From Flavobacterium orientale (GTDB lineage Bacteria; Bacteroidota; Bacteroidia; Flavobacteriales; Flavobacteriaceae): a stretch of 64,000 bases of DNA. Shown here piece by piece: positions 45,439 through 53,832 of this stretch. The notes under the pieces are model-generated. The model was given only the letters and a program-made list of their open reading frames with translations, was not told the origin of the DNA and ran no database searches. How positions within the stretch are numbered: the first letter of the stretch is position 1; every line of letters begins with the position of its first letter. Where the stretch lies: the NCBI RefSeq assembly GCF_014638005.1, contig NZ_BMFG01000001.1:512421-576420 (forward strand), written 5' to 3'. Position numbers and translations under genes: made by a program.

Positions 45439-46059
45439 CTAGAATTTATACTCAAAAGTAAAATTAGCGGTATTAATTGTTTCTAATTTTCTTTCTACAC
45501 CCTCTTTTTTCATTTTAGAAAAATCCGATTGTGACTCAAAACCGATTCCGAAATTTAAATTTTTGGTAACGCTAAATCTTACACCTAGATTGAAGCCTAA
45601 ACCACTATTCCATCCTTGGTTTTTGTTTTTGAATGTTTCATCCAGCGTTTGAATTTCTTCTTTTAATAGTGTATTGGCATAAACGCCAATTCCTCCAAAG
45701 GTTGATAATTTATTGTCAAGTTGTTCTCCTAAAACTGACAATGAGTAGTTGATATACAGAGGAATTCTTAAATAGGTATGTTCCAAAGCATATCCTTCTC
45801 CTCCAGCAACACCATTGGTATTAAAATCCATCAATCCAACTCCAGTGCTAAAAGTTGTTCCGGAGGGAAGTCGGTAAAAGAAAAGCATATCACCAGAATT
45901 AATGGTACCATTAAGATTAACCATGTCATTTTGAATCAATTTTGCATAACCAATTTTTGCATTCAAATTAAAACCAATTTCTGGTTTTTTTGGTTCTTCT
46001 TGAGCTTTTGAAGCTACTGTTGTTAGTGCAATAAATAGTGTAAAAATTGTTTTTTTCAT
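45439..46059 (-). CDS. Outer-membrane beta-barrel protein, PorT-like
   Basis: A 206-aa exported protein with signal MKKTIFTLFIALTTVASKAQ. The remainder alternates hydrophobic and polar residues with glycines and aromatic ends (IGFNLNAKIGYAKL, LRIPLYINYSLSV, STFGGIGVYANTLL, GLGFNLGVRFSV, FTFEYKF), typical of an eight-stranded beta-barrel, and ends in Phe. It resembles the PorT/outer membrane protein beta-barrel family. Cargo and role are unknown. It is separated from its neighbours by about 90 bp on each side. Confidence 0.75.
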   Translation of the reverse strand: MKKTIFTLFIALTTVASKAQEEPKKPEIGFNLNAKIGYAKLIQNDMVNLNGTINSGDMLFFYRLPSGTTFSTGVGLMDFNTNGVAGGEGYALEHTYLRIPLYINYSLSVLGEQLDNKLSTFGGIGVYANTLLKEEIQTLDETFKNKNQGWNSGLGFNLGVRFSVTKNLNFGIGFESQSDFSKMKKEGVERKLETINTANFTFEYKF

Positions 46060-46165
46060 TGTTATTTGATTTAGATTTATAATAATAGTTTTACTTATGT
46101 TCTGAATTATAATCTCGATAATTTTTGTAACTCATTTTATCAGAATTATAACTAATATTGAAATT

Positions 46166-46693
46166 TTATAATGCTTTTGTGGAGTATTCAGTTATTTTTG
46201 AAACCCAAACATCTCGTTCATTTTCAGCAACAAAAAATTTGAACTTTTCATTTGCTTTTTGAATAATAAAAATATTGTGGATAAAACCATAAGTATTTTG
46301 TTTCTCTACTTCGGTAATTTTGTTTAAAGGAATTTCGACAAACGTTTTTTTGGAATTTAGATTGTGGGGTTTAAATGCCAGTCTTTTTGTAGTTAGTACA
46401 AGTTTTCCTCCCGCTGAAAAATTGCTTTTAAACGTTGAAGCTCCTTCATAAACTAGCAGTTCGTCCTCTTCTAGCTCAATAATTGTTTTTTTTAGAACCC
46501 TATCAGTTACAATTTTTGTAATTACTGGAAAAAGAATCCCCATAAATATTCCAAAAAAAGTAGCATTAAAAATAAATTGCCAAGTGTTGAACTTTTCTCC
46601 CCAAATTAATCCAAACAAAGCCATTACACCTGCATACGTAAAACCCATAATAATTGTTTGCACAATCATTAATTTTAAATTCAATTTTACCAT
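46166..46693 (-). CDS. Membrane protein with GRAM/PH-like domain
   Basis: A 175-aa protein with two N-terminal membrane helices (about 7-29 and 39-60), then a basic linker and a C-terminal GRAM-like beta domain (ELLVYEGASTFKSNFSAGGKLVLTTKRLAFKPH, VEIPLNKITEVEKQ, FKFFVAENERDVWVSKI). GRAM and bacterial PH domains bind lipid or protein in membranes. No enzyme motif is present. It is transcribed in the same direction as the AraC regulator upstream, with a 77-bp gap. Function unknown. Confidence 0.7.
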   Translation of the reverse strand: MVKLNLKLMIVQTIIMGFTYAGVMALFGLIWGEKFNTWQFIFNATFFGIFMGILFPVITKIVTDRVLKKTIIELEEDELLVYEGASTFKSNFSAGGKLVLTTKRLAFKPHNLNSKKTFVEIPLNKITEVEKQNTYGFIHNIFIIQKANEKFKFFVAENERDVWVSKITEYSTKAL

Positions 46694-46770
46694 GATTATT
46701 AGATTTAATTACAAGGCAATATTACAATGCAATAAAACCTCAAAATTGTAAAATTGAGACAATACAAATT

Positions 46771-47664
46771 TTAATCTTCAAAATACCAATACGTATCTTC
46801 CATGCCGAGGTGAGAAATTTTGGAAAGTAATGTGTTTGGTGTTTCTTTAGTGATTGATTTGAAGTGTTTTATAAAATGTGCTTGATCATAATACATGCTA
46901 AATAATGCAACATCTGTTAAATTTGATTTCTCTTTATTTTGATGAAAATAATTAAAAGCTTTCCTGAACATTACCATTTTTCTATACTCTTCAACTGACA
47001 TATAAGTATGTTTGTTAAATAAACGAAGAAGTGTTTTTCTATTAACATCTAGTTTTTCCGATAATTCGGCAACTTTAATTCCGCCATTTGAAATTATAAT
47101 TTCTCCAATAGCTTTTTTAATAATCGGTTCTTCAAAAGAGCAAAGTTTTTGTTCAAAAAAATCATCTAATAAGGAAACTTTTTGTTCAATTTGGTTTTCA
47201 GAATAGACCTGATTTAAAATGCTGTTGAATTCATCTCCAAAGTTTGTAAACACACCAATGTCTGAAGTTAGTGTTTCTTGAAGCGATTTTTGTATGAAAT
47301 GATTTAGTCCTAATGGATTAAAAACAACACCAATTTTATCAAAAACCCCATTTATATTCACTTTTATACTTTTCTCTTTATTGATGGAATAAAGTGGTTG
47401 AATATTGCTTTTTTTTGATGGTTCTATGACGGATTTATTATCGGATAAAATAACATCTGAATCTTTATAAACTGTCAATGCATGTTTATAATTAGGATAG
47501 AAAATGAAGTTTTTTTGATAGTCTTTATCTTCTGATTTGTGAAAGTAGTAATAAGATATATACCTACTAATATTGTCTGAAGTAGGTTTTGCAGTTATGA
47601 AAACATCGTTGAGTTGAAATTTTTTTTTCAATGTTCTAAAAATTAAAGTCGGAAATAAATACAC
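46771..47664 (-). CDS. AraC-family transcriptional regulator
   Basis: A 297-aa regulator. The N-terminal 180 residues are a variable effector or dimerisation region (NDVFITAKPTSDNISRYISYYYF). The C-terminal domain has two helix-turn-helix units (GGIKVAELSEKLDVNRKTLLRLFNKHTYMSVEEYRKMVMFRKAF and NLTDVALFSMYYDQAHFIKHFKSITKETP-like), as in AraC proteins. The frame opens with GTG at 47664; the TTG at residue 12 (before KKKFQLNDV) may be the real start. The regulated genes are unknown. Confidence 0.85.
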   Translation of the reverse strand: MYLFPTLIFRTLKKKFQLNDVFITAKPTSDNISRYISYYYFHKSEDKDYQKNFIFYPNYKHALTVYKDSDVILSDNKSVIEPSKKSNIQPLYSINKEKSIKVNINGVFDKIGVVFNPLGLNHFIQKSLQETLTSDIGVFTNFGDEFNSILNQVYSENQIEQKVSLLDDFFEQKLCSFEEPIIKKAIGEIIISNGGIKVAELSEKLDVNRKTLLRLFNKHTYMSVEEYRKMVMFRKAFNYFHQNKEKSNLTDVALFSMYYDQAHFIKHFKSITKETPNTLLSKISHLGMEDTYWYFED

Positions 47665-47697
47665 TTCCGACTTTAGTATATTGAGCTGTTAGATAAA

Positions 47698-48588
47698 TTA
47701 TTTTAAAAACTGCTTCGAAACTTTTTCCGCTTTCTTACTTTCCGAATAATCATAAAATCCTTCTCCCGATTTTACACCTAATTTTCCGGCCATCACCATA
47801 TTCACTAAAAGTGGACAAGGAGCATATTTTGGATTTTTGAAACCGTCATACATCACATTCAAGATGGAAAGACAAACATCCAGACCAATAAAATCAGCCA
47901 ATTGTAAAGGTCCCATCGGATGAGCCATTCCTAATTTCATAACCGTATCAATTTCTTGAACGCCGGCAACGCCGTTGTACAAAGTTTCAATCGATTCATT
48001 AATCATTGGCATTAAAATTCGGTTGGCTACAAAACCGGGATAGTCGTTTACTTCCGTTGGTGTTTTTCCTAATTTCACAGATAAATCCATAATGATTTTA
48101 GTCACTTCATCCGAAGTAGTGTAACCTCGAATGATTTCAACTAATTTCATAATCGGCACCGGATTCATAAAATGCATTCCGATTACTCTTTCAGGATGAA
48201 CTACTTGAGCAGCAATTTGCGTAATGGAAATAGAAGAAGTATTCGTAGCCAAAATCACATTATGATCACAAATGTCACTCAGTTGTTTAAAGATATTCAT
48301 TTTTAAACCTACATTTTCAGTCGCTGCTTCAACTACTAAATCTGTTCCAACAACACCATCTTTAATGTCGGTATAAGTGATAATATTTGAAATGGTTTTG
48401 TGTTTATCCTCTTCCGAAATAGTTCCTTTGGTCACCATTCTATCTAAGTTGGAGGCAATAGTTGCCATTCCTTTTTCCAACGACTTTTCGGAAACATCAA
48501 TTAATTTTACGGTAAATCCGCTTTGAGCAAACGTGTGGGCAATTCCGTTACCCATGGTTCCTGCTCCAATTACTGCAATTGTTTTCAT
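47698..48588 (-). CDS. 3-hydroxybutyryl-CoA dehydrogenase
   Basis: A 296-aa NAD(P)-dependent 3-hydroxyacyl-CoA dehydrogenase. The N-terminal Rossmann motif is AVIGAGTMGNGIAHTFA; NTSSISITQIAAQVVHPERVIGMHFMNPVPIMKLVEI contains the catalytic His and the NPV motif, and VNDYPGFVANRILMPMINE begins the C-terminal dimerisation domain. It interconverts acetoacetyl-CoA and 3-hydroxybutyryl-CoA in fatty-acid or butyrate-type metabolism. Standard length for the Hbd/PaaH family; no pathway partner lies next to it. Confidence 0.94.
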   Translation of the reverse strand: MKTIAVIGAGTMGNGIAHTFAQSGFTVKLIDVSEKSLEKGMATIASNLDRMVTKGTISEEDKHKTISNIITYTDIKDGVVGTDLVVEAATENVGLKMNIFKQLSDICDHNVILATNTSSISITQIAAQVVHPERVIGMHFMNPVPIMKLVEIIRGYTTSDEVTKIIMDLSVKLGKTPTEVNDYPGFVANRILMPMINESIETLYNGVAGVQEIDTVMKLGMAHPMGPLQLADFIGLDVCLSILNVMYDGFKNPKYAPCPLLVNMVMAGKLGVKSGEGFYDYSESKKAEKVSKQFLK

Positions 48589-48624
48589 TATGTATTTTTA
48601 GTTTGTTTTTGTTTTAAGTTTCAA

Positions 48625-48688
48625 GTTTCAGGTCTCGCAATAACTTGGCTCGAGCCTAAAAGGCGAACAGGCGAAGCAAACCTGAAAC
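48625..48688. repeat. Composite repeat between dehydrogenase and oxidoreductase genes
   Basis: GTTTCAGGT (48625-48633) and ACCTGAAAC (48680-48688) are complementary ends. Between them lie the palindrome GGCTCGAGCC and the words AGGCGAAC and AGGCGAAGC, the latter containing GCGAAGC, a sequence known for very stable mini-hairpins. Confidence 0.65.
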
Positions 48689-48691
48689 AAA

Positions 48692-49660
48692 TTATTTTTC
48701 TTGCATCGAATCAATAATCATATATGCAACTCTCAACGCTTCGGTTCCGTCTTCCAAAGTCACTACGGGAGTAGTATTGTTGTTAATCGCATCGGCAAAA
48801 GTTTCCAATTCATCTAAAATGGCATTGTTCAAAGAAACTTCCGGATTATCAAAATAAATTTGTTTTTTCACGCCTTCGGCATTTTGCAAAATCATATCAA
48901 AATCACCCGGAACTTCCGGTGCGTCTTTCATTTTTACCACTTCACACACTTTGTCCAAATAATCGACCGAGATGTAAGCATCTTTTTGAAAAAAACGTGA
49001 TTTACGCATATTTTTCATCGAAATTCGGCTCGAAGTGATATTGGCAACACATCCATTTTCGAATTCAATTCGAGCATTGGCAATGTCTGGAGATTGACTC
49101 AAAACCGAAACACCACTGGCATAAACGGCTTTTACTTTCGATTTTACCACACTCAAAATCGCATCAATATCGTGAATCATTAAATCTAAAACAACGGGAA
49201 CATCGGTACCTCGTGGATTAAATTCAGCCAATCGATGGGTTTCTATAAACATCGGATTCTCAATTTGATTTTTTACAGCGATGAAGGCGGGATTAAAACG
49301 TTCTACGTGACCAACTTGACCTTTAACGTTGAATTCTTTTGCTAAAGCGATTATTTCTTCGGCTTCTTCAACAGTTGTCGAAATGGGTTTTTCAATAAAA
49401 ACATGTTTACCCGATTTAATTGAAACTTTAGCACATTTATAATGCGAAAGCGTAGGAGTTACAATATCAATCACATCTACAGCGTGAATTAATTTGGCAA
49501 TCGTGTCAAATTGTTTATAGCCAAATTCGGCTGCAATTTTTGCTCCGTTTTCGTGATTTTCATCATAAAAACCAACTAATTCGTATTTTGAGGATTGATT
49601 GAGTAATCGTAAGTGTATTTTTCCTAGGTGACCGGCACCTAAAACGCCAATTTTAAGCAT
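48692..49660 (-). CDS. Gfo/Idh/MocA-family oxidoreductase
   Basis: A 322-aa NAD(P)-dependent oxidoreductase. MLKIGVLGAGHLGKIHLRLL is the Rossmann entry; IDIVTPTLSHYKCAKVSIKSGKHVFIEKPIS holds the family EKP motif and GHVERFNPAF the substrate loop. The longer frame to 49705 uses a non-ATG start and adds a false hydrophobic leader; I start at ATG 49660. Substrate is probably a sugar or cyclitol derivative but cannot be specified. Downstream of it lies a repeat-rich gap to the 3-hydroxyacyl-CoA dehydrogenase. Confidence 0.88.
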   Translation of the reverse strand: MLKIGVLGAGHLGKIHLRLLNQSSKYELVGFYDENHENGAKIAAEFGYKQFDTIAKLIHAVDVIDIVTPTLSHYKCAKVSIKSGKHVFIEKPISTTVEEAEEIIALAKEFNVKGQVGHVERFNPAFIAVKNQIENPMFIETHRLAEFNPRGTDVPVVLDLMIHDIDAILSVVKSKVKAVYASGVSVLSQSPDIANARIEFENGCVANITSSRISMKNMRKSRFFQKDAYISVDYLDKVCEVVKMKDAPEVPGDFDMILQNAEGVKKQIYFDNPEVSLNNAILDELETFADAINNNTTPVVTLEDGTEALRVAYMIIDSMQEK

Positions 49661-49842
49661 AAAAGTAAATTTTATCAAAAATAGTAATAATACGAGAATT
49701 AACAATGAATAACGTATTCAATTTCTTCTATATCACTTGGAATTGTAAATCAAAAGCAGAACTAATTTTTTATTATACCGTTTTATGATTTGGAAGTTCT
49801 TCTTTTTAGATTTATTTTTACCCAAACTAACCTTTTCCCCAA

Positions 49843-50484
49843 GTGAGAGATACTGAAAAACATCAAGGACTTCGCGTTCAATTAGTAAAGCTTTTAGAAC
49901 AAAAAGGCATTACTGATAAAAATGTATTAGAAGCCATCAAAAAAATACCGAGACACTTGTTTTTAGACTCCGGTTTTGAACAATATGCTTATCAGGACAA
50001 AGCATTCCCAATTGGTGCCGGACAAACTATTTCACAACCTTATACAGTTGCTTTTCAATCACAATTATTAGAAGTGAAAAAGGATGATAAAGTGTTAGAA
50101 ATTGGTACTGGCTCAGGCTATCAAACCGCTGTTTTGTGTACGATAGGAGCTAAAGTTTATTCTATAGAACGTCAAAATGAATTGTTTAAAACTACTTCTT
50201 TATTATTACCAAAATTAGGTATCAGACCCAAGCATTTATCTTTTGGTGACGGTTACAAAGGGTTGCCAAATTATGCTCCATTTGATAGTATTATTGTAAC
50301 TGCAGGTGCTCCAATAATCCCAAAACCATTAATGGCTCAACTAAAAATTGGAGGTAGACTAGTGATTCCTCTTGGCGAAAAAGAACAAATCATGACCTTA
50401 TTAATTCGTAAAAACGAAACGCAATTCGAAAAACATGAATTTGGTGAATTTCGATTTGTTCCCTTGTTAGAAGACAAAAATTAA
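49843..50484 (+). CDS. pcm: Protein-L-isoaspartate O-methyltransferase
   Basis: A 213-aa SAM-dependent repair enzyme that methylates isoaspartyl residues in damaged proteins. KHQGLRVQLVKLLEQKGI is the typical N-terminus; ISQPYTVAFQSQLL precedes the SAM-binding VLEIGTGSGYQTAVLC, and SIERQNELF, FGDGYKGLPNYAPFDSIIVTAGA follow. The start is GTG at 49843 (GTG AGA GAT); the next methionine would cut into the domain. Full length. It ends at a terminator shared with the convergent Fic gene. Confidence 0.95.
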   Translation: MRDTEKHQGLRVQLVKLLEQKGITDKNVLEAIKKIPRHLFLDSGFEQYAYQDKAFPIGAGQTISQPYTVAFQSQLLEVKKDDKVLEIGTGSGYQTAVLCTIGAKVYSIERQNELFKTTSLLLPKLGIRPKHLSFGDGYKGLPNYAPFDSIIVTAGAPIIPKPLMAQLKIGGRLVIPLGEKEQIMTLLIRKNETQFEKHEFGEFRFVPLLEDKN

Positions 50485-50490
50485 AATACT

Positions 50491-50516
50491 AAAAACCCGC
50501 CGAAGCGGGTTATTTT
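50491..50516. terminator. Terminator between pcm and the Fic gene
   Basis: AACCCGC and GCGGGTT pair around CGAA, flanked by A-rich and T-rich sides, so it can act in both directions. It touches the last codon of the Fic gene. Confidence 0.85.
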
Positions 50517-51567
50517 ATGTGCCAATAATGCTTAAATAACGTTCTAAACTTTCCTTTTCAATTTGAGCAATAAAGAGTAAAAAATCTTCTTTATTACTTT
50601 TTGTTTGAGCCGATTCTAACGCATTATAGTAATTCATTCTGTTGTCATAATCGCCTTTAATGTTGGCAATTACATAACCGTTTTGTAGCAAAATTAAATT
50701 CATTACCAATCTGGATGTTCTGCCGTTTCCATCAATAAAGGGATGAATAGTGACTAATCTTTCATGCATTTCTGCAGCTAAAACAACCGGATGCAATTTG
50801 CTTTTCTGACTTTCATACCACAAAAAATAACCGTCCATTTCTTTGGCAACCAAATTGGGTTGAGGTGGCATGTGACTACTTCCTTTTATCATAACCTGTA
50901 CTCTGCGGTATCGCCCGGCATCTTCGGGAATGATACCTCGAAGAATTAAATTATGTATGGATAGTAACTCTCTTTCATTGAAACTAAAACCTCTTTCCAT
51001 CAATTGCTTAATATAACCAATAGCTTCCTGATGGTTTATGGCTTCCAAATGCTCTCGCATACTTTTTCCGGAAACCGTTAAGCCTTCGTTTATAACCAAA
51101 TCGGTTTCTCGTAAGGTTAGTGTGTTTCCCTCAATTCGATTACTTTCAAAGGTGTATTCTAATTCTAGAGCTTGAGCAATTCTAAAACTATCAAATGCTC
51201 TTTTTTGGTCTAAAATCTTCTTGAGTGAATCAATTTCATTTAGAATGGCTGTCAATGATGCGGACAAATTATGTCTTTTAACAGCAACCTCATACCTCAT
51301 TTCACTTTCCGCTACTTTCATCGCTTTAATACCTAAATTAGTATCATCGCCAATTTCGTAAAGAATTTTCTCCTTCAACCAAGCTACCATCAACGTTTCA
51401 TAATCAATCTCCAAAATAGAAGCTAGTTTAGTCACTTGTTCTCTGGTTGGTTTTCGGTTTCCGCTTTCAAACTTACTAATCAATGCTTGATCTATCCCAA
51501 GAAGTTGAGCCACTTCACGGGTTTTTAGATGCTTGTTTTCACGTGCTTGTTTAAGTAGTTCTTTCAT
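50515..51567 (-). CDS. HTH-Fic AMP-transferase, class II with own inhibitory motif
   Basis: A 350-aa protein. Residues 1-65 are an XRE-type helix-turn-helix (TREVAQLLGIDQALISKFESG). The Fic domain has the active-site HPFIDGNGRTSR at 275-286; His275 is the general base and Asn281/Gly282 bind phosphate. Upstream, Ser142-Asn-Arg-Ile-Glu146-Gly (SNRIEGN) fits the inhibitory (S/T)xxxE(G/N) helix, so the protein is self-inhibited class II. Fic enzymes usually transfer AMP to a protein. No separate antitoxin gene is adjacent. The N-terminal HTH suggests autoregulation, with a palindrome over its promoter. Confidence 0.92.
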   Translation of the reverse strand: MKELLKQARENKHLKTREVAQLLGIDQALISKFESGNRKPTREQVTKLASILEIDYETLMVAWLKEKILYEIGDDTNLGIKAMKVAESEMRYEVAVKRHNLSASLTAILNEIDSLKKILDQKRAFDSFRIAQALELEYTFESNRIEGNTLTLRETDLVINEGLTVSGKSMREHLEAINHQEAIGYIKQLMERGFSFNERELLSIHNLILRGIIPEDAGRYRRVQVMIKGSSHMPPQPNLVAKEMDGYFLWYESQKSKLHPVVLAAEMHERLVTIHPFIDGNGRTSRLVMNLILLQNGYVIANIKGDYDNRMNYYNALESAQTKSNKEDFLLFIAQIEKESLERYLSIIGT

Positions 51568-51578
51568 GTTCTAAATAA

Positions 51579-51594
51579 TGTCATGACAAATATA
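51579..51594 (-). promoter_or_regulatory. Candidate operator and -7 box of the Fic gene
   Basis: The perfect palindrome TGTCATGACA (51579-51588) overlaps by 2 bp the -7 box TATATTTG (51587-51594 on the - strand), 12 bp before the ATG. Binding of the HTH there would block RNA polymerase. A partial half-site AGTCAT lies next to it. Confidence 0.55.
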
Positions 51595-51719
51595 GTCATT
51601 TTATTCAAAAAAAAAAACAGTCTAAATCAATTTTACACTAATTTTTTGCATCAAATAATCTGTAGTAAAGCAAGTAATTAAAAGAATGATGAAATTAAGG
51701 GGAGAAAAAACCTGAAAGC

Positions 51720-52172
51720 TTAAAAGCTTTTCTTTACACGATCTATATCGCGTTTGGTATCTCTGTCTTTAATGGTTTCGCGTTTATCGTAGTTTTTCTT
51801 TCCGCGGCAAAGAGCAATTTCCATTTTTGCATACCCTTTTTCATTTACATAAAGTCGCAATGGTACAATGGTTAACCCTTTATTTTGCATGCTTTTTTCT
51901 AAACTTTTTAACTCTTTTTTATTCAATAAAAGTTTGCGTTCGCTTTTGGCTTTATGGTTGTAGTGGGTGCCATACAAATATTCTTCTACTTGTGAGTTAA
52001 TCACAAACAGTTCGCCATTATGAAATTCGCAAAAGCTTTCTGTTATCGAAGCTTTTCCCAATCGAATTGATTTGATTTCGGTTCCTGTTAAAACAATTCC
52101 TGCATCATATCGCTCCAAAATTTCATAATCAAATTTGGCTCTTTTGTTAAGTATGTTAATCATCTTTTGCAT
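51720..52172 (-). CDS. smpB: SsrA-binding protein SmpB
   Basis: A 150-aa tmRNA partner needed for trans-translation, which rescues stalled ribosomes. NILNKRAKFDYEILERYDAGIVLTGTEIKSIRLGKASI is the conserved N-terminal half; EEYLYGTHYNHKAKSERKLLLNKKE and PLRLYVNEKGYAKMEIALCRGKKNYDKRETIKDRD follow, with the basic C-terminal tail. Two in-frame ATGs (52172 and 52163) are both plausible starts. No ssrA gene is seen in the window. Confidence 0.97.
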   Translation of the reverse strand: MQKMINILNKRAKFDYEILERYDAGIVLTGTEIKSIRLGKASITESFCEFHNGELFVINSQVEEYLYGTHYNHKAKSERKLLLNKKELKSLEKSMQNKGLTIVPLRLYVNEKGYAKMEIALCRGKKNYDKRETIKDRDTKRDIDRVKKSF

Positions 52173-52310
52173 AGGAGTGCAAAGGTATGAACAAAATTTT
52201 CTAAATCGTATAATTAATTACAATGGAAATAAATTTTGGTCAATGATTTTTATCAGTTATTAGATTTTTTTATGAATTTATTTTTGAACTGTAATTTTAA
52301 TAAACATAAA

Positions 52311-52997
52311 ATGAAAAAATTAGTTTTCGCATTATTTGCATCGTTAGTAGTAATGACTAATCTTGTTCAAGCACAAGAAGAAACAAACGAAAATGATTTC
52401 AAAAGATGGCAAGTCCGACTGAGAGGTATTGGAGTAGTTCCAAATGAAAAAGCCACTATTGGGGGTATTGGAGGTGATGTTTCCATTTCAAATGCATTGG
52501 TTCCCGAATTAGATTTTACTTATTTCTTTACTAAAAACTTTGCAGCCGAATTGATTCTGGGGACTACTAAACACGACGTTCATACCGTAGGTTCTGATAT
52601 TTCTGCAATCGGTGGTCCAACAAGTTTTGATGTTGATTTAGGAAGTGTGATGCTTCTGCCTCCAACAGTAACAGCTCAATATCACTTTTTTCCTTTACGA
52701 GATAAAAGTTTCAAACCTTATGTTGGAGCAGGGGTGAATTACACCATTTTTTATAATGTGAAAGAGGGAGATGTTGTTAAAGGAATAGCATATGATAACG
52801 CAATTGGATTTGCAGCTCAATTTGGATTTGATGTCATGTTTGACGATACATTTTTTGTAAATTTTGACGTAAAACGATTATTTTTAAAAACAGATGTTTC
52901 AGTTGATGCTACAAACTTAGCTGAGGGTTTAGTTATTCCGGCTGAAGTTGAAATAAATCCATGGATTATTGGTTTAGGGTTTGGAATGAAATTTTAA
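52311..52997 (+). CDS. OmpW-family outer-membrane beta-barrel
   Basis: A 228-aa exported protein with signal MKKLVFALFASLVVMTNLVQAQ; ATG 52311 is chosen over an upstream frame that lacks a signal. The mature part has eight amphipathic strands in OmpW order, including WQVRLRGIGVVPNEKAT, LVPELDFTYFFTKNFAAELILGT, LPPTVTAQYHFFPLRDKSFKPYVGAGVNYTIFYN, FGFDVMFDDTFFVNFDVKRLFL, and ends in Phe. OmpW proteins form small barrels for hydrophobic or colicin-like substrates. Role here is unknown. Confidence 0.88.
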   Translation: MKKLVFALFASLVVMTNLVQAQEETNENDFKRWQVRLRGIGVVPNEKATIGGIGGDVSISNALVPELDFTYFFTKNFAAELILGTTKHDVHTVGSDISAIGGPTSFDVDLGSVMLLPPTVTAQYHFFPLRDKSFKPYVGAGVNYTIFYNVKEGDVVKGIAYDNAIGFAAQFGFDVMFDDTFFVNFDVKRLFLKTDVSVDATNLAEGLVIPAEVEINPWIIGLGFGMKF

Positions 52998-53074
52998 GTA
53001 GTTATTGGTTAGTTACTTTTATTCTAAATTGTAAAGGTTGACATTGAAGGATGTCAACCTTTTTTATTTGATTA

Positions 53075-53563
53075 CTACTTGGGTTTGGTCAACTGGTGAT
53101 GAACTTTATTGTCGGATATTGAAATTGTATAAAGATTTCCAAATTCATTTTCATCAATTTGCTCATAAATTTCTTCACCCAAAAAATCATTAATATGTTT
53201 TGGAATCGTATTGCTATGACCCACAATTAAAATTGTTTTCCCGGGGTGTTTTGCTGCAATTTCTTTTAAAGAAAAAGTTGCGGGTTGATAAAATTGAATT
53301 TCTTTATTTTTTGTCGAAGCAACAGATGAAATTGTTTGTTGTGTTCGAATGGTTAAAGTGGTATAAAAAATTTCTAAAGGTATTTTTTCAAAATAGTTTG
53401 CCCAACGTAAAGCTCTTTCAATACCTTGTTCAGATAATTCCGGATTTTTAGAAGTATCTGCTTTTTCAGCATGGCGAATGAGGTAGATGGTGGTGCTTTG
53501 AGTTTCTTGTGATCGGATGTAAAAGGAAGTCAAGACAAGCGTTAGAAATAGTACTCTTTTCAT
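53075..53563 (-). CDS. Exported histidine phosphatase (SixA/PGAM-like)
   Basis: A 162-aa member of the histidine phosphatase superfamily with signal MKRVLFLTLVLTSFYIRSQ. The phosphate pocket is visible: LIRHAEKADTS (the Arg-His pair), RTQQT with a second Arg, and VGHSNTIP with the second His. Being exported, it is probably a periplasmic phosphatase; substrate unknown. It lies convergent to the OmpW gene with a 77-bp gap. Confidence 0.85.
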   Translation of the reverse strand: MKRVLFLTLVLTSFYIRSQETQSTTIYLIRHAEKADTSKNPELSEQGIERALRWANYFEKIPLEIFYTTLTIRTQQTISSVASTKNKEIQFYQPATFSLKEIAAKHPGKTILIVGHSNTIPKHINDFLGEEIYEQIDENEFGNLYTISISDNKVHHQLTKPK

Positions 53564-53666
53564 AGTCCAATTTTTAATAAATTTAAGTAATTAGTTTAAA
53601 AGTGAAAAAATCTCACGCATATTTTTTGTGATAACTATTCAAACAATTACATTTGCACCCACTTCT

Positions 53667-53740
53667 CGGGATGTAGAGCAGCCTGGTAGCTTACTAGCAT
53701 GGGGTGCTAGGGGTCGCTGGTTCGAATCCAGTCATCCCGA
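53667..53740 (+). tRNA. tRNA-Pro (anticodon GGG)
   Basis: A complete 74-nt cloverleaf: acceptor CGGGATG with CATCCCG, D-arm around GCAGCCTGGTAGC, anticodon stem CTAGC with GCTAG around loop ATGGGGT (U33, anticodon GGG), T-arm CTGG...CCAG with TTCGAAT, discriminator A. CCA is not encoded. The GGG anticodon reads CCC and CCU codons. Confidence 0.95.
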
Positions 53741-53744
53741 CAGT

Positions 53745-53779
53745 AAAATCCCTTGAGCTTTGCTCAAGGGATTTTTTTA
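53745..53779 (+). terminator. Terminator after tRNA-Pro
   Basis: AAAATCCCTTGAGC and GCTCAAGGGATTTT form a perfect 14-bp stem around TTT, then T residues. Its right arm overlaps the left arm of the next inverted repeat, so the two RNA folds exclude each other. Confidence 0.9.
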
Positions 53780-53832
53780 TATCTAAAGATTTAGAAAGCT
53801 TGCTTTCTAAATCTTTAGATATAAAAAAATCC
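53769..53832. repeat. 31-bp perfect inverted repeat
   Basis: Arms 53769-53799 and 53802-53832 are exact complements with a TT loop. The arm starts GGATTTTTTTATATCTAAAG and contains CTAAAGATTTAG. It is far longer than any other hairpin in the window and looks like a bidirectional terminator or a palindromic element. Confidence 0.9.
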
